A DNA stretch of 64,000 nt from Desulfosarcinaceae bacterium (GCA_030066015.1 JASJCL010000001.1:16897-80896), one strand, 5' to 3'; positions 42,537-51,089 are shown, counted from the first letter of the stretch. The notes: generated by a model from the sequence alone, not told the origin. Translations and numbers: made by a program.

Positions 42537-43793
42537 CTAATTTAAATAACCGTTTTCCTTTGCTAACTTTGTGTATTCCGCTTTTGCATCGGTCAGCACC
42601 GCCCGGGCCGTGTCCGTGCCCCTCAGATAGCCTTCAATGTGGTTGCCGAGGGCGGTGTGGGCCAGAGTGGCCTGGGCCTGGATGGGGTAGCTGGGCGCCC
42701 CGGCCTGAACGCAGGCGACCACGCCTTTGGCGAAGGGCCCCGGCTTGTAGACCGAGCGCAACCACAGGGCGGCGTCGTTATGCTTCTCCACCACTTCCGC
42801 CTTGAGGCCCTCCATCATCACCTGGAAGGCCAGGTCGGGATCCCCATCCATGGTCTTGGGCAGCACGTAGCCGTCCCACCACAGGGTAGTGGCCGGTGGA
42901 CCGCCGGGGGTGGCTGCCGGCGCGGCGGCGAATTCGATCTGGCCCACGACGGTTGATTCGGTGCGATCATCCATCTTGGCGGCCCGGGAAGCCCACAAAT
43001 TGGCCATGGCGATCTGGCCCTGTTGGAACTGCTGCATCACCATGGTGGTGTCTGCGAGGAGGGCATTGGGCGGCATGTAGGCCAGGAGCTGCCGCATCAA
43101 CTCCAGCGTCTGGACGCCCTTGTCGCCATCGAAGGCCGCCTCTGCGCTGCCCGCCTGGAACAGCTCGCCCCCCATGGCCAGGTAGATGTTGATGAACTCC
43201 AGGGCGATGTTCCAGCCCCGCATAAAGGTTCCCCCCAAGGGGAAGGCGATGGCGCCCTTTGCCTTGAGGGTTTCCGCGGCGGCCAGCACTTCGGCATAGG
43301 TGGTGGGTACGGGAATGTCGTATTTGGCAAGAAGATCTTTGCGGTAAAAGAGGTGCTGGGCGTTGACCTGGAAGGCCACGGCCATGATGTCGCCACCAAA
43401 CCGGATGAGGGTGGCCTCTTCAATGGCGTAGCGGTCCCGGTATTTGTCCACCAGATCGTTGAGCGGCATCAGTTGGCCGGTGGCCTGGGGCACGGCGATG
43501 GAGCCGTTGGCCACCTGGATCAGGTCGTAGATGGTGCTTTCCGAAAAAGCCAACGCCAGGGCCGCGTCGGCTTCGGAGTGCTTACGCGGCAAAAAATCAT
43601 AGGTGATGGTCAGGCCCTTACCTTCGCAGCTGCGCATGGCTTTTGAAAGAACCTCGAGCACGGGAAACTGCGAAGAGATCACATTGACCTCCCCTGCCGC
43701 CGTTATCTGGCAATCGGCCTCAGTAGAGTCCGGGCAAAGCGGCGAAAGCATCAACAGCAAGGCGGCCGCTGTCCATAACAGGCGTTTTCTCAT
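42537..43793 (-). CDS. Extracellular solute-binding protein (family 1), operon B copy 1
   Basis: 418 residues from ATG 43793, preceded by GGAGGAGAGG. The signal peptide covers about the first 26 residues; a Cys follows in EADCQIT. The ligand-binding fold and motif blocks match the adjacent copy (AFQVNAQHLFYRKDLL, FQQGQIAMANLWASRAAKM, TLWWDG), so the pair arose by tandem duplication. It acts in the periplasm and feeds the operon B importer. Differences between copies lie mainly in the N-terminal lobe (PRKHSEADAALALAF), where specificity may differ. Confidence 0.93.
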   Translation of the reverse strand: MRKRLLWTAAALLLMLSPLCPDSTEADCQITAAGEVNVISSQFPVLEVLSKAMRSCEGKGLTITYDFLPRKHSEADAALALAFSESTIYDLIQVANGSIAVPQATGQLMPLNDLVDKYRDRYAIEEATLIRFGGDIMAVAFQVNAQHLFYRKDLLAKYDIPVPTTYAEVLAAAETLKAKGAIAFPLGGTFMRGWNIALEFINIYLAMGGELFQAGSAEAAFDGDKGVQTLELMRQLLAYMPPNALLADTTMVMQQFQQGQIAMANLWASRAAKMDDRTESTVVGQIEFAAAPAATPGGPPATTLWWDGYVLPKTMDGDPDLAFQVMMEGLKAEVVEKHNDAALWLRSVYKPGPFAKGVVACVQAGAPSYPIQAQATLAHTALGNHIEGYLRGTDTARAVLTDAKAEYTKLAKENGYLN

Positions 43794-43845
43794 CCTCTCC
43801 TCCCTCCAAAATTTGCGTGGACGCTTAGGCCGCATACGGAAGCGA

Positions 43846-43857
43846 GCGTCCGGACGC
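43846..43857. repeat. 12-bp perfect GC-rich palindrome
   Basis: GCGTCCGGACGC lies one base beyond the stop codon of the ABC ATPase gene (minus strand). It is too short for a terminator and has no T-run. It could be a weak mRNA structure or a chance palindrome. Confidence 0.4.
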
Positions 43858-43858
43858 C

Positions 43859-45028
43859 TCAATCGTCATCTACCGATTCCGCCAGCCGGGCATCTTCCAG
43901 TGAGGTGGCGTTCTTTGCCGTATGGGCCACGGACCGGTTGTCGCCGTCTTTCTCGAAAAGGTGTGCCCGGTCCATGTTGAACGTCAACTCAATATCCTCC
44001 TGAGGTGCCAGTTGGAAGCGGGCGTTGATGATGCCCATGAAGTCGAGCCCGTCGGCCGTCATATTCACGTACATCTCTTTGCCCAGGGGCTCGATGACGT
44101 TGATTCTGGCATGGACATGGGCCTCGCTGTAATTCTCCTGCTTCTCCCGGCGCTTGCGCATGTCTTCGGGCCGAATGCCGAAGATGAACTCGCGCCCCCC
44201 GTGTTCGCGCACCTTGGCGGCCTTGTCCGCAGGCAGCTCGACCTTGAAGGCGCCCGTGTCAACGTACGTGGCACCGTTCTCCTCGGCAATGGTGCAGTCC
44301 AGGAAATTCATAGAGGGGCTGCCGATGAAGCCAGCTACGAAGCGGTTGGCCGGGAAGCTGTAGAGCTCCAGAGGGGATCCTACCTGCTGAATTTGGCCCA
44401 GTTTGAGAACGACGATGGTGGAGCCCATGGTCATGGCTTCCACCTGGTCATGGGTGACGTAGATCACCGTCGTCTGAAGGCGCTGATGTAGCTGCTTGAG
44501 TTCGGTCCGCATCTTGACCCGCAGTTTGGCGTCCAGGTTGGAGAGGGGCTCGTCGAAGAGGAAGACCTGGGGATGGCGCACGATGGCTCGGCCCAGGGCC
44601 ACCCGCTGGCGCTGACCGCCGGAGAGCTGACGCGGCTTGCGATCCAGCAGATCGGCCATACCGAGAATCTCGCTGGCCTCCTTCACCAATTTGTCGATCT
44701 CCTCTTTGGGCGTTTTGCGCATCTTCAGGCCGAAGGCGATGTTGTCATAGATCGTCATGTGGGGGTAGAGGGCGTAGCTCTGGAACACCATGGCGATTTC
44801 GCGGTCTTTGGGCGGTACGTCGTTGACCAGGCGATCGCCGATATACATCTCGCCGGCGGTGATCTCCTCCAATCCGGCGATCATTTTGAGGGCGGTGGAC
44901 TTGGCACAGCCCGACGGCCCCACCAGAACAACGAACTCCTTGTCCGGAATGTCCAGATTCATGCTCTCAATGGCCACGAATCCGTTGGGATACTGCTTTT
45001 TGACGTTGACCATTTTGATGCCAGCCAT
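43859..45028 (-). CDS. Sugar-type ABC importer ATP-binding protein, operon B
   Basis: 389 residues from ATG 45028 (AAAGGAGGCGAAGGAC upstream). Domain order is the same as operon A's, with Q-loop MVFQSYALYPHM, signature LSGGQRQRVALGRAI, Walker B VFLFDEPLSNLDA and THDQVEAMTM. The Walker A reads GPSGCAKST, so the Gly normally before Lys is Ala. The C-terminal regulatory domain continues to a Ser/Asp-rich tail (SLEDARLAESVDDD). It serves the operon B permeases and perhaps also operon C, which has no ATPase gene of its own. Whether the Ala affects ATP binding is unknown. Confidence 0.94.
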   Translation of the reverse strand: MAGIKMVNVKKQYPNGFVAIESMNLDIPDKEFVVLVGPSGCAKSTALKMIAGLEEITAGEMYIGDRLVNDVPPKDREIAMVFQSYALYPHMTIYDNIAFGLKMRKTPKEEIDKLVKEASEILGMADLLDRKPRQLSGGQRQRVALGRAIVRHPQVFLFDEPLSNLDAKLRVKMRTELKQLHQRLQTTVIYVTHDQVEAMTMGSTIVVLKLGQIQQVGSPLELYSFPANRFVAGFIGSPSMNFLDCTIAEENGATYVDTGAFKVELPADKAAKVREHGGREFIFGIRPEDMRKRREKQENYSEAHVHARINVIEPLGKEMYVNMTADGLDFMGIINARFQLAPQEDIELTFNMDRAHLFEKDGDNRSVAHTAKNATSLEDARLAESVDDD

Positions 45029-45106
45029 GTCCTTCGCCTCCTTTTTTTTATTTAGAAACCGAAGCTGCGGGTGATTTGCTTACCTATCTCCGAGGCCGGT
45101 TGTCAC

Positions 45107-46141
45107 TCAGGCGCTTTTTTTATGGCCAACCGGCAAACGGGCCGAGTTGCGGACCACAAGACGTCCAGGGATCAATTTGATGACCCGATCCTCCGTCGGT
45201 GATTCGATGGCGTTGACCAGCACCTCCACTGCCGCCATCACCAGCTTGTCGATGGGCTGGTTGATGGTCGTCAGGGAATAGCGGGGCCAGGCGGCCATGG
45301 CGGCGTCGTCGAAGCCCACCACCGACAGATCCTCGGGGACCTTTAGGCCGCTCTGGCGGGCCTGGTCGATGGCACCGATGGCCATCCAGTCGTTGGCACA
45401 AAAAATCGCATCCGGACGCTCTGGGCGCGCCAGCAGCCGACCGGTCGCATCAAACCCAGCGGCATAACTATAGTCGCCGCTCTCCCTGGCAAAGAGGCGC
45501 TGTCCGGCGGCTGCCAGCCCTTCGGTGAAGCCGCGCTCGCGCTCCTGATTGGTGGAGCTGTTCTCCTCGCCGGCGATATAGGCCATGCGACGATGGCCGC
45601 CCTTCAGCAAGAAATCCGCCAAGTCCCTGGCCCCCTGGGCATGATCGCAACCGACCGAGTTGACGGCCACCTCTAGGGAGTAACGATTGAACATGACCAC
45701 CGGCACCCCCATGGCCGCGCAGCGGGCGGCGATGGGAGAGGAGAGGGTGGCCGAGGTGAGAACGATGCCGTCCACCTGATACTGCAGGGCCTGGGGCAAG
45801 GCTTCTTCCAACCCCAGGTCGTCGTTGACATTGAGCAGGAGACTCCAATAGCCATGCTCCTGCAGTTTGCGCGAAAATGCCGCCAAGATGCGGGCATAGA
45901 AGGGATCGCCGATCTTGACCATGACGATGCCGATCAGACGGGTGGCCTTACCTGACAGACTGCGGGCGATGATGTTGGGCTGATAGCCGAGCTGCTCCGC
46001 TGCCGCCAGCACCTTCTGGCGCATCTTCTCCGAAATACTGGCGCCCGGCGTGTAAGTGCGGGATACCGCCGCCTGTGAGACACCGGCCAGACGCGCCACA
46101 TCGACAGAGGAGACCGTATCGTTGGTTCGTTTTTTGGGCAT
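45107..46141 (-). CDS. LacI family transcriptional regulator of operons B and C
   Basis: 344 residues from ATG 46141. The HTH (SSVDVARLAGVSQAAVSRTY, about 11-30) with a hinge helix (SLSGKATRLIGIV) is followed by a periplasmic-binding-protein-like sensor domain (VDGIVLTSATL, VVGFDDAAMAAWP, TTINQPIDKL). It is the first gene of the long minus-strand operon and divergent from operon C. Two identical LacI-type operators lie upstream. It should repress until the imported sugar-like ligand or a metabolite binds. Confidence 0.93.
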   Translation of the reverse strand: MPKKRTNDTVSSVDVARLAGVSQAAVSRTYTPGASISEKMRQKVLAAAEQLGYQPNIIARSLSGKATRLIGIVMVKIGDPFYARILAAFSRKLQEHGYWSLLLNVNDDLGLEEALPQALQYQVDGIVLTSATLSSPIAARCAAMGVPVVMFNRYSLEVAVNSVGCDHAQGARDLADFLLKGGHRRMAYIAGEENSSTNQERERGFTEGLAAAGQRLFARESGDYSYAAGFDATGRLLARPERPDAIFCANDWMAIGAIDQARQSGLKVPEDLSVVGFDDAAMAAWPRYSLTTINQPIDKLVMAAVEVLVNAIESPTEDRVIKLIPGRLVVRNSARLPVGHKKSA

Positions 46142-46221
46142 GTTGCACTCTTGCAAGGAGGGAGAAGGGCCAACCGCTACTACCTAAAGAGCACACCCAC
46201 CCGGGGAGGTCAACACTTTTT

Positions 46222-46235
46222 TGCATACGTATTCA
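46222..46235. promoter_or_regulatory. LacI-type operator 1 (lacI side)
   Basis: TGCATACGTATTCA, a 14-bp near-palindrome (12 of 14 positions) with a central CG, typical of LacI/GalR-family sites. It lies about 80 bases upstream of the lacI start, where binding would autoregulate lacI and thus the whole operon B. The same 14 bases recur at 46541. Confidence 0.75.
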
Positions 46236-46349
46236 AAAAAATGTCACCAAAATGATCATAACAGATGAATTATTGGATTGTTTTCAATCCTTTTCCATGA
46301 TTTGAAGTAAATTCATTTTGTATCGCCACACCTCCTCCTTTCGCTGCTG

Positions 46350-46378
46350 TTGCCAGCTTTGCCGCCCCAACCTAAAAT
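46350..46378 (+). promoter_or_regulatory. Candidate sigma70 promoter of operon C
   Basis: TTGCCA (5 of 6), 17-base spacer, TAAAAT (5 of 6). It points to operon C and would give a leader of about 420 bases, with operator 2 within the transcribed leader. Confidence 0.5.
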
Positions 46379-46498
46379 GGATCCTATATATTTTATGGTA
46401 GTTGAGCAGCCATTTCACCGCACAAGGGGCGACTGACCACCCCGTTGGAGATGGGGCACCGCCACCGACCGGTGGTCCGTTCCCTTCCGTAAAACCAC

Positions 46499-46526
46499 TT
46501 GACAGCCGCGAGGGAATGTGTAATCC
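46499..46526 (+). promoter_or_regulatory. Alternative promoter of operon C next to operator 2
   Basis: Consensus TTGACA with a poor -10 (TAATCC) after a 16-base spacer. Operator 2 would start about 15 bases after the -10, at the usual position for repression. Confidence 0.35.
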
Positions 46527-46540
46527 ACTCAGATATAGCG

Positions 46541-46554
46541 TGCATACGTATTCA
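46541..46554. promoter_or_regulatory. LacI-type operator 2 (operon C side)
   Basis: Exact repeat of operator 1, TGCATACGTATTCA, 319 bases away and about 250 bases upstream of the operon C start. Identity of both copies in a divergent region next to lacI strongly suggests that the one repressor binds both, perhaps with looping. Confidence 0.75.
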
Positions 46555-46802
46555 TTCTGACATTTTCATTCCCGCTGCATTCTGGCCACCGCCCAGCCCT
46601 GCGCCCGCGTCCCCGCCCGTTAATCGGGAACCACGGCATGGGGGGTCGGACGGTTGCCTTGAACCGTCATTTGCAGCACGCCGTCCAACTAAATTTGGAA
46701 TCGGGTGTCGGCATCCAAGCGTGAAGGGCATGTCGAAACACCATCGCCGCCGCCGGCGGCGGACCTAAAACCACGCATGTGGAACATCAAAGGGAGGGAA
46801 AC

Positions 46803-48137
46803 GTGAACGCGAAAAAACTCGTTGGTCTATCTATTGGAGTGGTTTTCCTGTTGGGTCTGCTGATGGGGCCTTCGGCCCTGGCAGCCGACATGCCCTACGG
46901 CCTAAAAGCAGGCATGCCTTACAAGGGCACCAAGCTGACCTTCCTGGTGCACAACGCCGCCCAGAGCCAGGCCCAGGCCAAACGCGTGGGTGAATTCACC
47001 GAACTGACCGGTATCGAGGTCGAATTTCTGATGGTGCCCTACCCCAGCCTGCGGGAAAAGATCACGGCCGACGCCGTGGCCGGTACCGGGGCCATCGACC
47101 TGTACTGCTTCCTCGATGGCTGGGGTCCCTCCATGACGGGCTTCCTCACGCCGCTGAACGACTTCCTGAAGCGAGACGGCATCGATCTGAGCGAGAAGCT
47201 GCCGCCGGCCTACATCAAGGGCGGCACCTACGACGGCACCACCTTTGGTATCCCCACTCGTGGCCATCCCCAACTCCTGCTCTACCGCAAGGACCTGTTC
47301 GAACAGGCCGGTGTGGCGGTCCCCAAGACCTGGAAAGAGCTCATCGCTGCCGGTAAGGCCATTAAGGAGAAGACCGGTCGGGACGGCATCGCCATGTATT
47401 ATGGCAAGGGCAACGCCGCTCAGAACCTCTTTCTTTGGAACGCTTTTCTTAAGAGCGGGGGCGCCAGCATCTTCGACGACAAGATGATGCCGGCCTTCAA
47501 CAGCCCGGCTGGCATCGAGGCCACCCAATACTATGTGGATCTGCTCCTCAAATATGGCGTGGCCTCTCCTGGATCCAAGTTCTTCAAAGAGTACGAGGCT
47601 TCCCAGGCCGTGGCCCAGGACAAGGCCGCCATGGTCATCGTGTGGTGGTGGCACTTCGGCGTTTTGACCAACCCGGAGAAGGCCCAGGCCGTCGTCGCCG
47701 AAAACATGGGCTTCGCCCCGGTGCCCGCCTGGGAGGGCAAAGGTCAGGCCACCCTTGCGCTTTCGATGCCGGTGGGGATCAACCAGGCCTCCAAGAATAA
47801 AGAAGCCGCCTGGGAGTTTCTCAAGTGGCTCACCAATCCCGACCTGGAGAAGGCCAACTTCCTGGACAAGAGTGATCCCAAGACCCGCACCATCGTCGTC
47901 GTCCAGAAGAAAAACCTCGTCGACCCAGAGATCAACAAGGTGTCGAACGGCATGCACAAGGCCGCTGCCGCCAGCCTGGAAGTGAGCGACACCTTCCCCA
48001 TGCTGCCCGAGTGGCCCGAGGTGGCTGCCGCCATCGAGGTGGCCATCAGCAACATTGCCGGCGGCGCCGACACCAAGACCGAGATGGACAAGGCCGCCAA
48101 AGAGGTCACGGCGATCATGAAGCGCTCCGGCTACTAA
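46803..48137 (+). CDS. Extracellular solute-binding protein (family 1), operon C
   Basis: 444 residues from GTG 46803, with AGGGAGGGAAAC directly upstream. The signal peptide ends at about residue 28 (GPSALAADMP). The mature sequence (KLTFLVHNAAQ, YPSLREKITADAVAGTGAIDLYCF, IPTRGHPQLLLYRKDLFEQAG, NPDLEKANFLDKSDPKTR) is a sugar-binding family-1 protein distinct from those of operons A and B. It feeds the two permeases encoded next. A strong hairpin lies after the stop codon. Confidence 0.93.
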   Translation: MNAKKLVGLSIGVVFLLGLLMGPSALAADMPYGLKAGMPYKGTKLTFLVHNAAQSQAQAKRVGEFTELTGIEVEFLMVPYPSLREKITADAVAGTGAIDLYCFLDGWGPSMTGFLTPLNDFLKRDGIDLSEKLPPAYIKGGTYDGTTFGIPTRGHPQLLLYRKDLFEQAGVAVPKTWKELIAAGKAIKEKTGRDGIAMYYGKGNAAQNLFLWNAFLKSGGASIFDDKMMPAFNSPAGIEATQYYVDLLLKYGVASPGSKFFKEYEASQAVAQDKAAMVIVWWWHFGVLTNPEKAQAVVAENMGFAPVPAWEGKGQATLALSMPVGINQASKNKEAAWEFLKWLTNPDLEKANFLDKSDPKTRTIVVVQKKNLVDPEINKVSNGMHKAAAASLEVSDTFPMLPEWPEVAAAIEVAISNIAGGADTKTEMDKAAKEVTAIMKRSGY

Positions 48138-48170
48138 GGTCGATCAGCGCCAATTAGAACCGTGTAGACG

Positions 48171-48198
48171 GCGGGGGGAACACGGGTGTTTCCCCCGC
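48171..48198 (+). promoter_or_regulatory. Intercistronic hairpin between binding-protein and permease genes, operon C
   Basis: GCGGGGGGAACAC pairs with GTGTTTCCCCCGC (one G-U pair) around a very short loop. It lies 33 bases after the binding-protein stop and 42 before the permease start, without a T-run. This is the third instance of the same arrangement in the window. Confidence 0.72.
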
Positions 48199-48240
48199 TG
48201 AACCTTAAGAGTGCAGCGTCCCCCAAAGAGGCGGTCGACC

Positions 48241-49122
48241 ATGCATAGCCGCGAGAAGTATGTGAAGTGGGTGCTGATGGCTCCCGCCTTGTTGATCCTC
48301 ATCGGCACCACTCTCTATCCCTTTCTCTACTCCTTCATCACCAGTTTCCGCTTCTGGCGACTGACGCGCTCGCCGGTTCCCAAGGGATTCGTGGGGCTGG
48401 ACAACTACATCCGCGCCTTCACGGATGCCGGTTTCTGGAACAGTGTCTGGGTGACCATCTTCTTCACCATCGTTTCGGTGGTGCTCTCCATGCTCATCGG
48501 ACTGGCCATCGCCCTGATTCTCGAAAGGGCCACCAAGCTCAACACCTTCATGAAGTCCCTGCTCATCTTCCCCTTCGCCATGGCCCCGGCCCTCAAGGGC
48601 TTCTCATGGCGTTTCATGCTCAATCCGGATTACGGCATTCTCGACGCCATTCTCGACTTCTGCCTGCCCTTTATGTCCGACGTGGTCTGGTTGGGAGAAC
48701 CCTACTGGGCCGTCTTCTGGCTGGCCATGACCGAGATCTGGGGCTGGGCGCCCTACATTGCCCTGGTCTTCATCGGCGCTTTGGGCGCTTTGCCCAAGGA
48801 GACCCAAAACGCCGCCAAAGTGGACGGGGCCAACACCTTCCAGGTGTTCTGGTACATCACCCTGCCCCAGCTCATGCCCATCATCATCATGGTGGGGCTG
48901 CTCAAAACGATTTTTAGCGTGAAGATGTTCGACCAGGTGGTGACCCTCACCGGCGGCGGGCCCGGCCGGGCCACCGAGACGCTCAACTACTATGTCTACA
49001 ACCAGGGCTTCAAATTTTACGACATGGGCTACGCTTCGGCATTGGCCTATATCCTGGTGACGACCATGTTCATCTTCGCCTTTGTCTACGTGCGCTTTCT
49101 CATGAAGGGAGAACAGAAATAA
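48241..49122 (+). CDS. ABC importer permease, UgpA/MalF type, operon C
   Basis: 293 residues from ATG 48241; a GTG at 48211 is possible but lacks a ribosome-binding site. Six helices (TM1 WVLMAPALLILIGTTLYPFL), EAA loop KETQNAAKVDGANTFQVFWYI and FDQVVTLTGGGPGRATETLNYY at the C-terminal side, typical of UgpA-like proteins. There is no long periplasmic loop, unlike the operon A and B MalF-type proteins, so this importer comes from another lineage. It overlaps the next gene by one base (TAATG). Confidence 0.93.
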   Translation: MHSREKYVKWVLMAPALLILIGTTLYPFLYSFITSFRFWRLTRSPVPKGFVGLDNYIRAFTDAGFWNSVWVTIFFTIVSVVLSMLIGLAIALILERATKLNTFMKSLLIFPFAMAPALKGFSWRFMLNPDYGILDAILDFCLPFMSDVVWLGEPYWAVFWLAMTEIWGWAPYIALVFIGALGALPKETQNAAKVDGANTFQVFWYITLPQLMPIIIMVGLLKTIFSVKMFDQVVTLTGGGPGRATETLNYYVYNQGFKFYDMGYASALAYILVTTMFIFAFVYVRFLMKGEQK

Positions 49123-49952
49123 TGGCTGCCATTACCCGCGACGAAAAATTCTGGGAAGGCATGCGCCGGTTGGGGTTCGCAGCCACTTTCCTGTTCATGG
49201 TCTTCCCCATTTTCTGGATGGTGCTGACCTCCTTCAAGGTCGCCCGAGACGCCTATTCCACCAAGATATTCTTCGCGCCGACCCTACACAACTTCATCTC
49301 CATTTTCCAGGATCCCTACAATTTCGGCCCCCTGCTGCTTAACAGCCTGATCGTGAGCTTCGCCACCGTGGCCATCGCCATCCCGGCGGCCACCTGCGCG
49401 GCCTATGCCTTCAGCCGCTACCAGTTCCAGGGGAAAAACGCCCTCATGGTGGCCGTGCTCAGCTCCCAGTTCGTGCCGCCGGTGGTGGTGGTGCTGCCCT
49501 TTTTCATCCTGTTCAAAAACCTCCACCTCTTGGACACCCGTCTGGCCCTGGTGATCCTCAATCTCAGCTTCGTCCTGCCCTTCGCTGTCTGGATGGTGAA
49601 GGGCTTCATCGATGCCCTCCCTTCCGACATCGAGGCCGCCGCGGTGGTGGATGGCTGCAACCGCTTTCAGGTGCTGCGCCACATCACCCTGCCCCTCATC
49701 ATGCCCGGAGTGGTGACCAGCGCCGTCTTCGGCTTCATCCAGAGCTGGAATGAGTTTCTCTTTGCCCTTATCCTCACCAACCAAAAGGCGGTGACCCTGA
49801 CGGTGGGCCTCATGGGGCTGCACACCGACAAGGGCATCCTCTGGGAGCACATGGCTGCCGCCAGTATGCTCATCATGGTCCCCATCTTCGCCATCTCCCT
49901 GACCATCCGGGAGTACTTCATTGAAGGGCTGACCATGGGTGCGGTCAAATAA
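49122..49952 (+). CDS. ABC importer permease, UgpE/MalG type, operon C
   Basis: 276 residues. TM1 (FAATFLFMVFPIFWMVLTSF), the core helices, EAA loop EAAAVVDGCNRFQVLRHITLP and the C-terminal EGLTMGAVK. It forms the heterodimeric channel with the preceding permease. No ATPase gene is found in this operon, so it presumably borrows an ATP-binding subunit, with those at 43859 or 12756 as candidates. Confidence 0.93.
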   Translation: MAAITRDEKFWEGMRRLGFAATFLFMVFPIFWMVLTSFKVARDAYSTKIFFAPTLHNFISIFQDPYNFGPLLLNSLIVSFATVAIAIPAATCAAYAFSRYQFQGKNALMVAVLSSQFVPPVVVVLPFFILFKNLHLLDTRLALVILNLSFVLPFAVWMVKGFIDALPSDIEAAAVVDGCNRFQVLRHITLPLIMPGVVTSAVFGFIQSWNEFLFALILTNQKAVTLTVGLMGLHTDKGILWEHMAAASMLIMVPIFAISLTIREYFIEGLTMGAVK

Positions 49953-49994
49953 GGCGCGCCAGAGATCTATCGACGCAGACCAACGGGAGGTCCT

Positions 49995-51059
49995 ATGGGT
50001 TCCGACGCAGTCCTCGTTCACGCAGATAACCTGCGGACCTTCACGGCGGAGATCTTCCGCATCGCCGGGATGACACCGGAAAACGCCGACTTCTGCGCCC
50101 AGTGTCTGGTGCAGACCAACCTCTGGGGCATCGACTCCCACGGCATCCTCAGGCTGCCGATCTACACCCAACGCCTGCGGCGCAAGGTGATCAAAGCCAA
50201 CCCCGAGGTGGCGACCATAAAAGGCGTCGGGGCGCTCGAGGTGATGCACGGCGACGACGGCATGGGCTATCTGGTAGGCCAAGCCGCCATGCAGCGCGCC
50301 ATAGTGTTGGCAAAGCAATATAGCGTCGGCGTCGTCGGCGTCACCCGGAGTAATCACTTTGGGGCGGCCGCCCTCTTCGCCAAGATGGCGGCCGACCAGG
50401 GGATGGTGGGCATCGCCATGACCAACGTGGTGCCCAAGCTCATCATGCCCGGTGCCAGCCGGCCCATCACGGGCAACAACCCCCTCTCCATTGCGGCACC
50501 CACCGCCGAGCCCTTTCCCTTCATGCTGGACATCTCGCTCTCGGCCGTGGCCGGCGGCAAGCTCCTCCTCGCCGGGAAGAAGGGCCAGAAGATCCCTCTG
50601 GACTGGGCCACCGACGTAGACGGTCGGCCCACCGACGATCCAACCGCGGGCGCGCGGGGCTATCTACTGCCCCTGGGCGGCCACAAGGGGTTTGGTCTCT
50701 CCCTGGTGGTGGATCTGCTCTGTGGTGTCATCACCGGGGGGATGTTTCAGTTCGGGGTCAAGAACATGAACGAAGCGCAGGACGAGCCCAGCCTGACCAG
50801 CCATATGATGATGGCCATCGATCCCGCGGTGATCATGCCCTTTGAGGCGTTCCAGGCCCGCATGGCCGACTTCTATCGTACCATCAAGGCCACCCCCATG
50901 TGGGACGACACCAAGGAGTTGTTCCTGCCCGGGGAGATCGAATACCGTACCGAGCAGCGACGCCAAACCACCGGTATTCCACTACCTGCCGAACTCTTCG
51001 AAGATTTAAAAGTACTGGGCCTAAAAATGGAAGCGAACGCCCAATTGTCCGCCCTGTAA
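49995..51059 (+). CDS. Ldh_2 family dehydrogenase, operon C
   Basis: 354 residues from ATG 49995, with GGGAGGTCCT upstream. Signatures: NLWGIDSHGILRLPIYTQRL (His), RSNHFGAAALFAKMA, VPKLIMPGASRPITGNNPLSIAAPT and LGGHKGFGLSLVVDLLCGVITGG. It belongs to the malate/sulfolactate/diketogulonate reductase family and is a paralogue of 29842-30882. Placed before an HpcH/HpaI aldolase gene, it probably interconverts a 2-hydroxy- and 2-oxoacid that the aldolase makes or cleaves. Confidence 0.92.
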   Translation: MGSDAVLVHADNLRTFTAEIFRIAGMTPENADFCAQCLVQTNLWGIDSHGILRLPIYTQRLRRKVIKANPEVATIKGVGALEVMHGDDGMGYLVGQAAMQRAIVLAKQYSVGVVGVTRSNHFGAAALFAKMAADQGMVGIAMTNVVPKLIMPGASRPITGNNPLSIAAPTAEPFPFMLDISLSAVAGGKLLLAGKKGQKIPLDWATDVDGRPTDDPTAGARGYLLPLGGHKGFGLSLVVDLLCGVITGGMFQFGVKNMNEAQDEPSLTSHMMMAIDPAVIMPFEAFQARMADFYRTIKATPMWDDTKELFLPGEIEYRTEQRRQTTGIPLPAELFEDLKVLGLKMEANAQLSAL

Positions 51060-51089
51060 GAAGCGGCCATCAACATAAGAGGTCCCCCC

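Larger units (their letters stand above)
46142..46802. other. Divergent control region between lacI and operon C
   Basis: 661 bases without a gene. It contains two identical operators (46222-46235 and 46541-46554), a strong candidate promoter (46350-46378), a second weaker one (46499-46526) and a small inverted repeat, GGATTG-TTTT-CAATCC, at 46275-46290. The lacI promoter on the minus strand cannot be placed with confidence, though TTGACC lies just inside the first operator. Confidence 0.6.
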
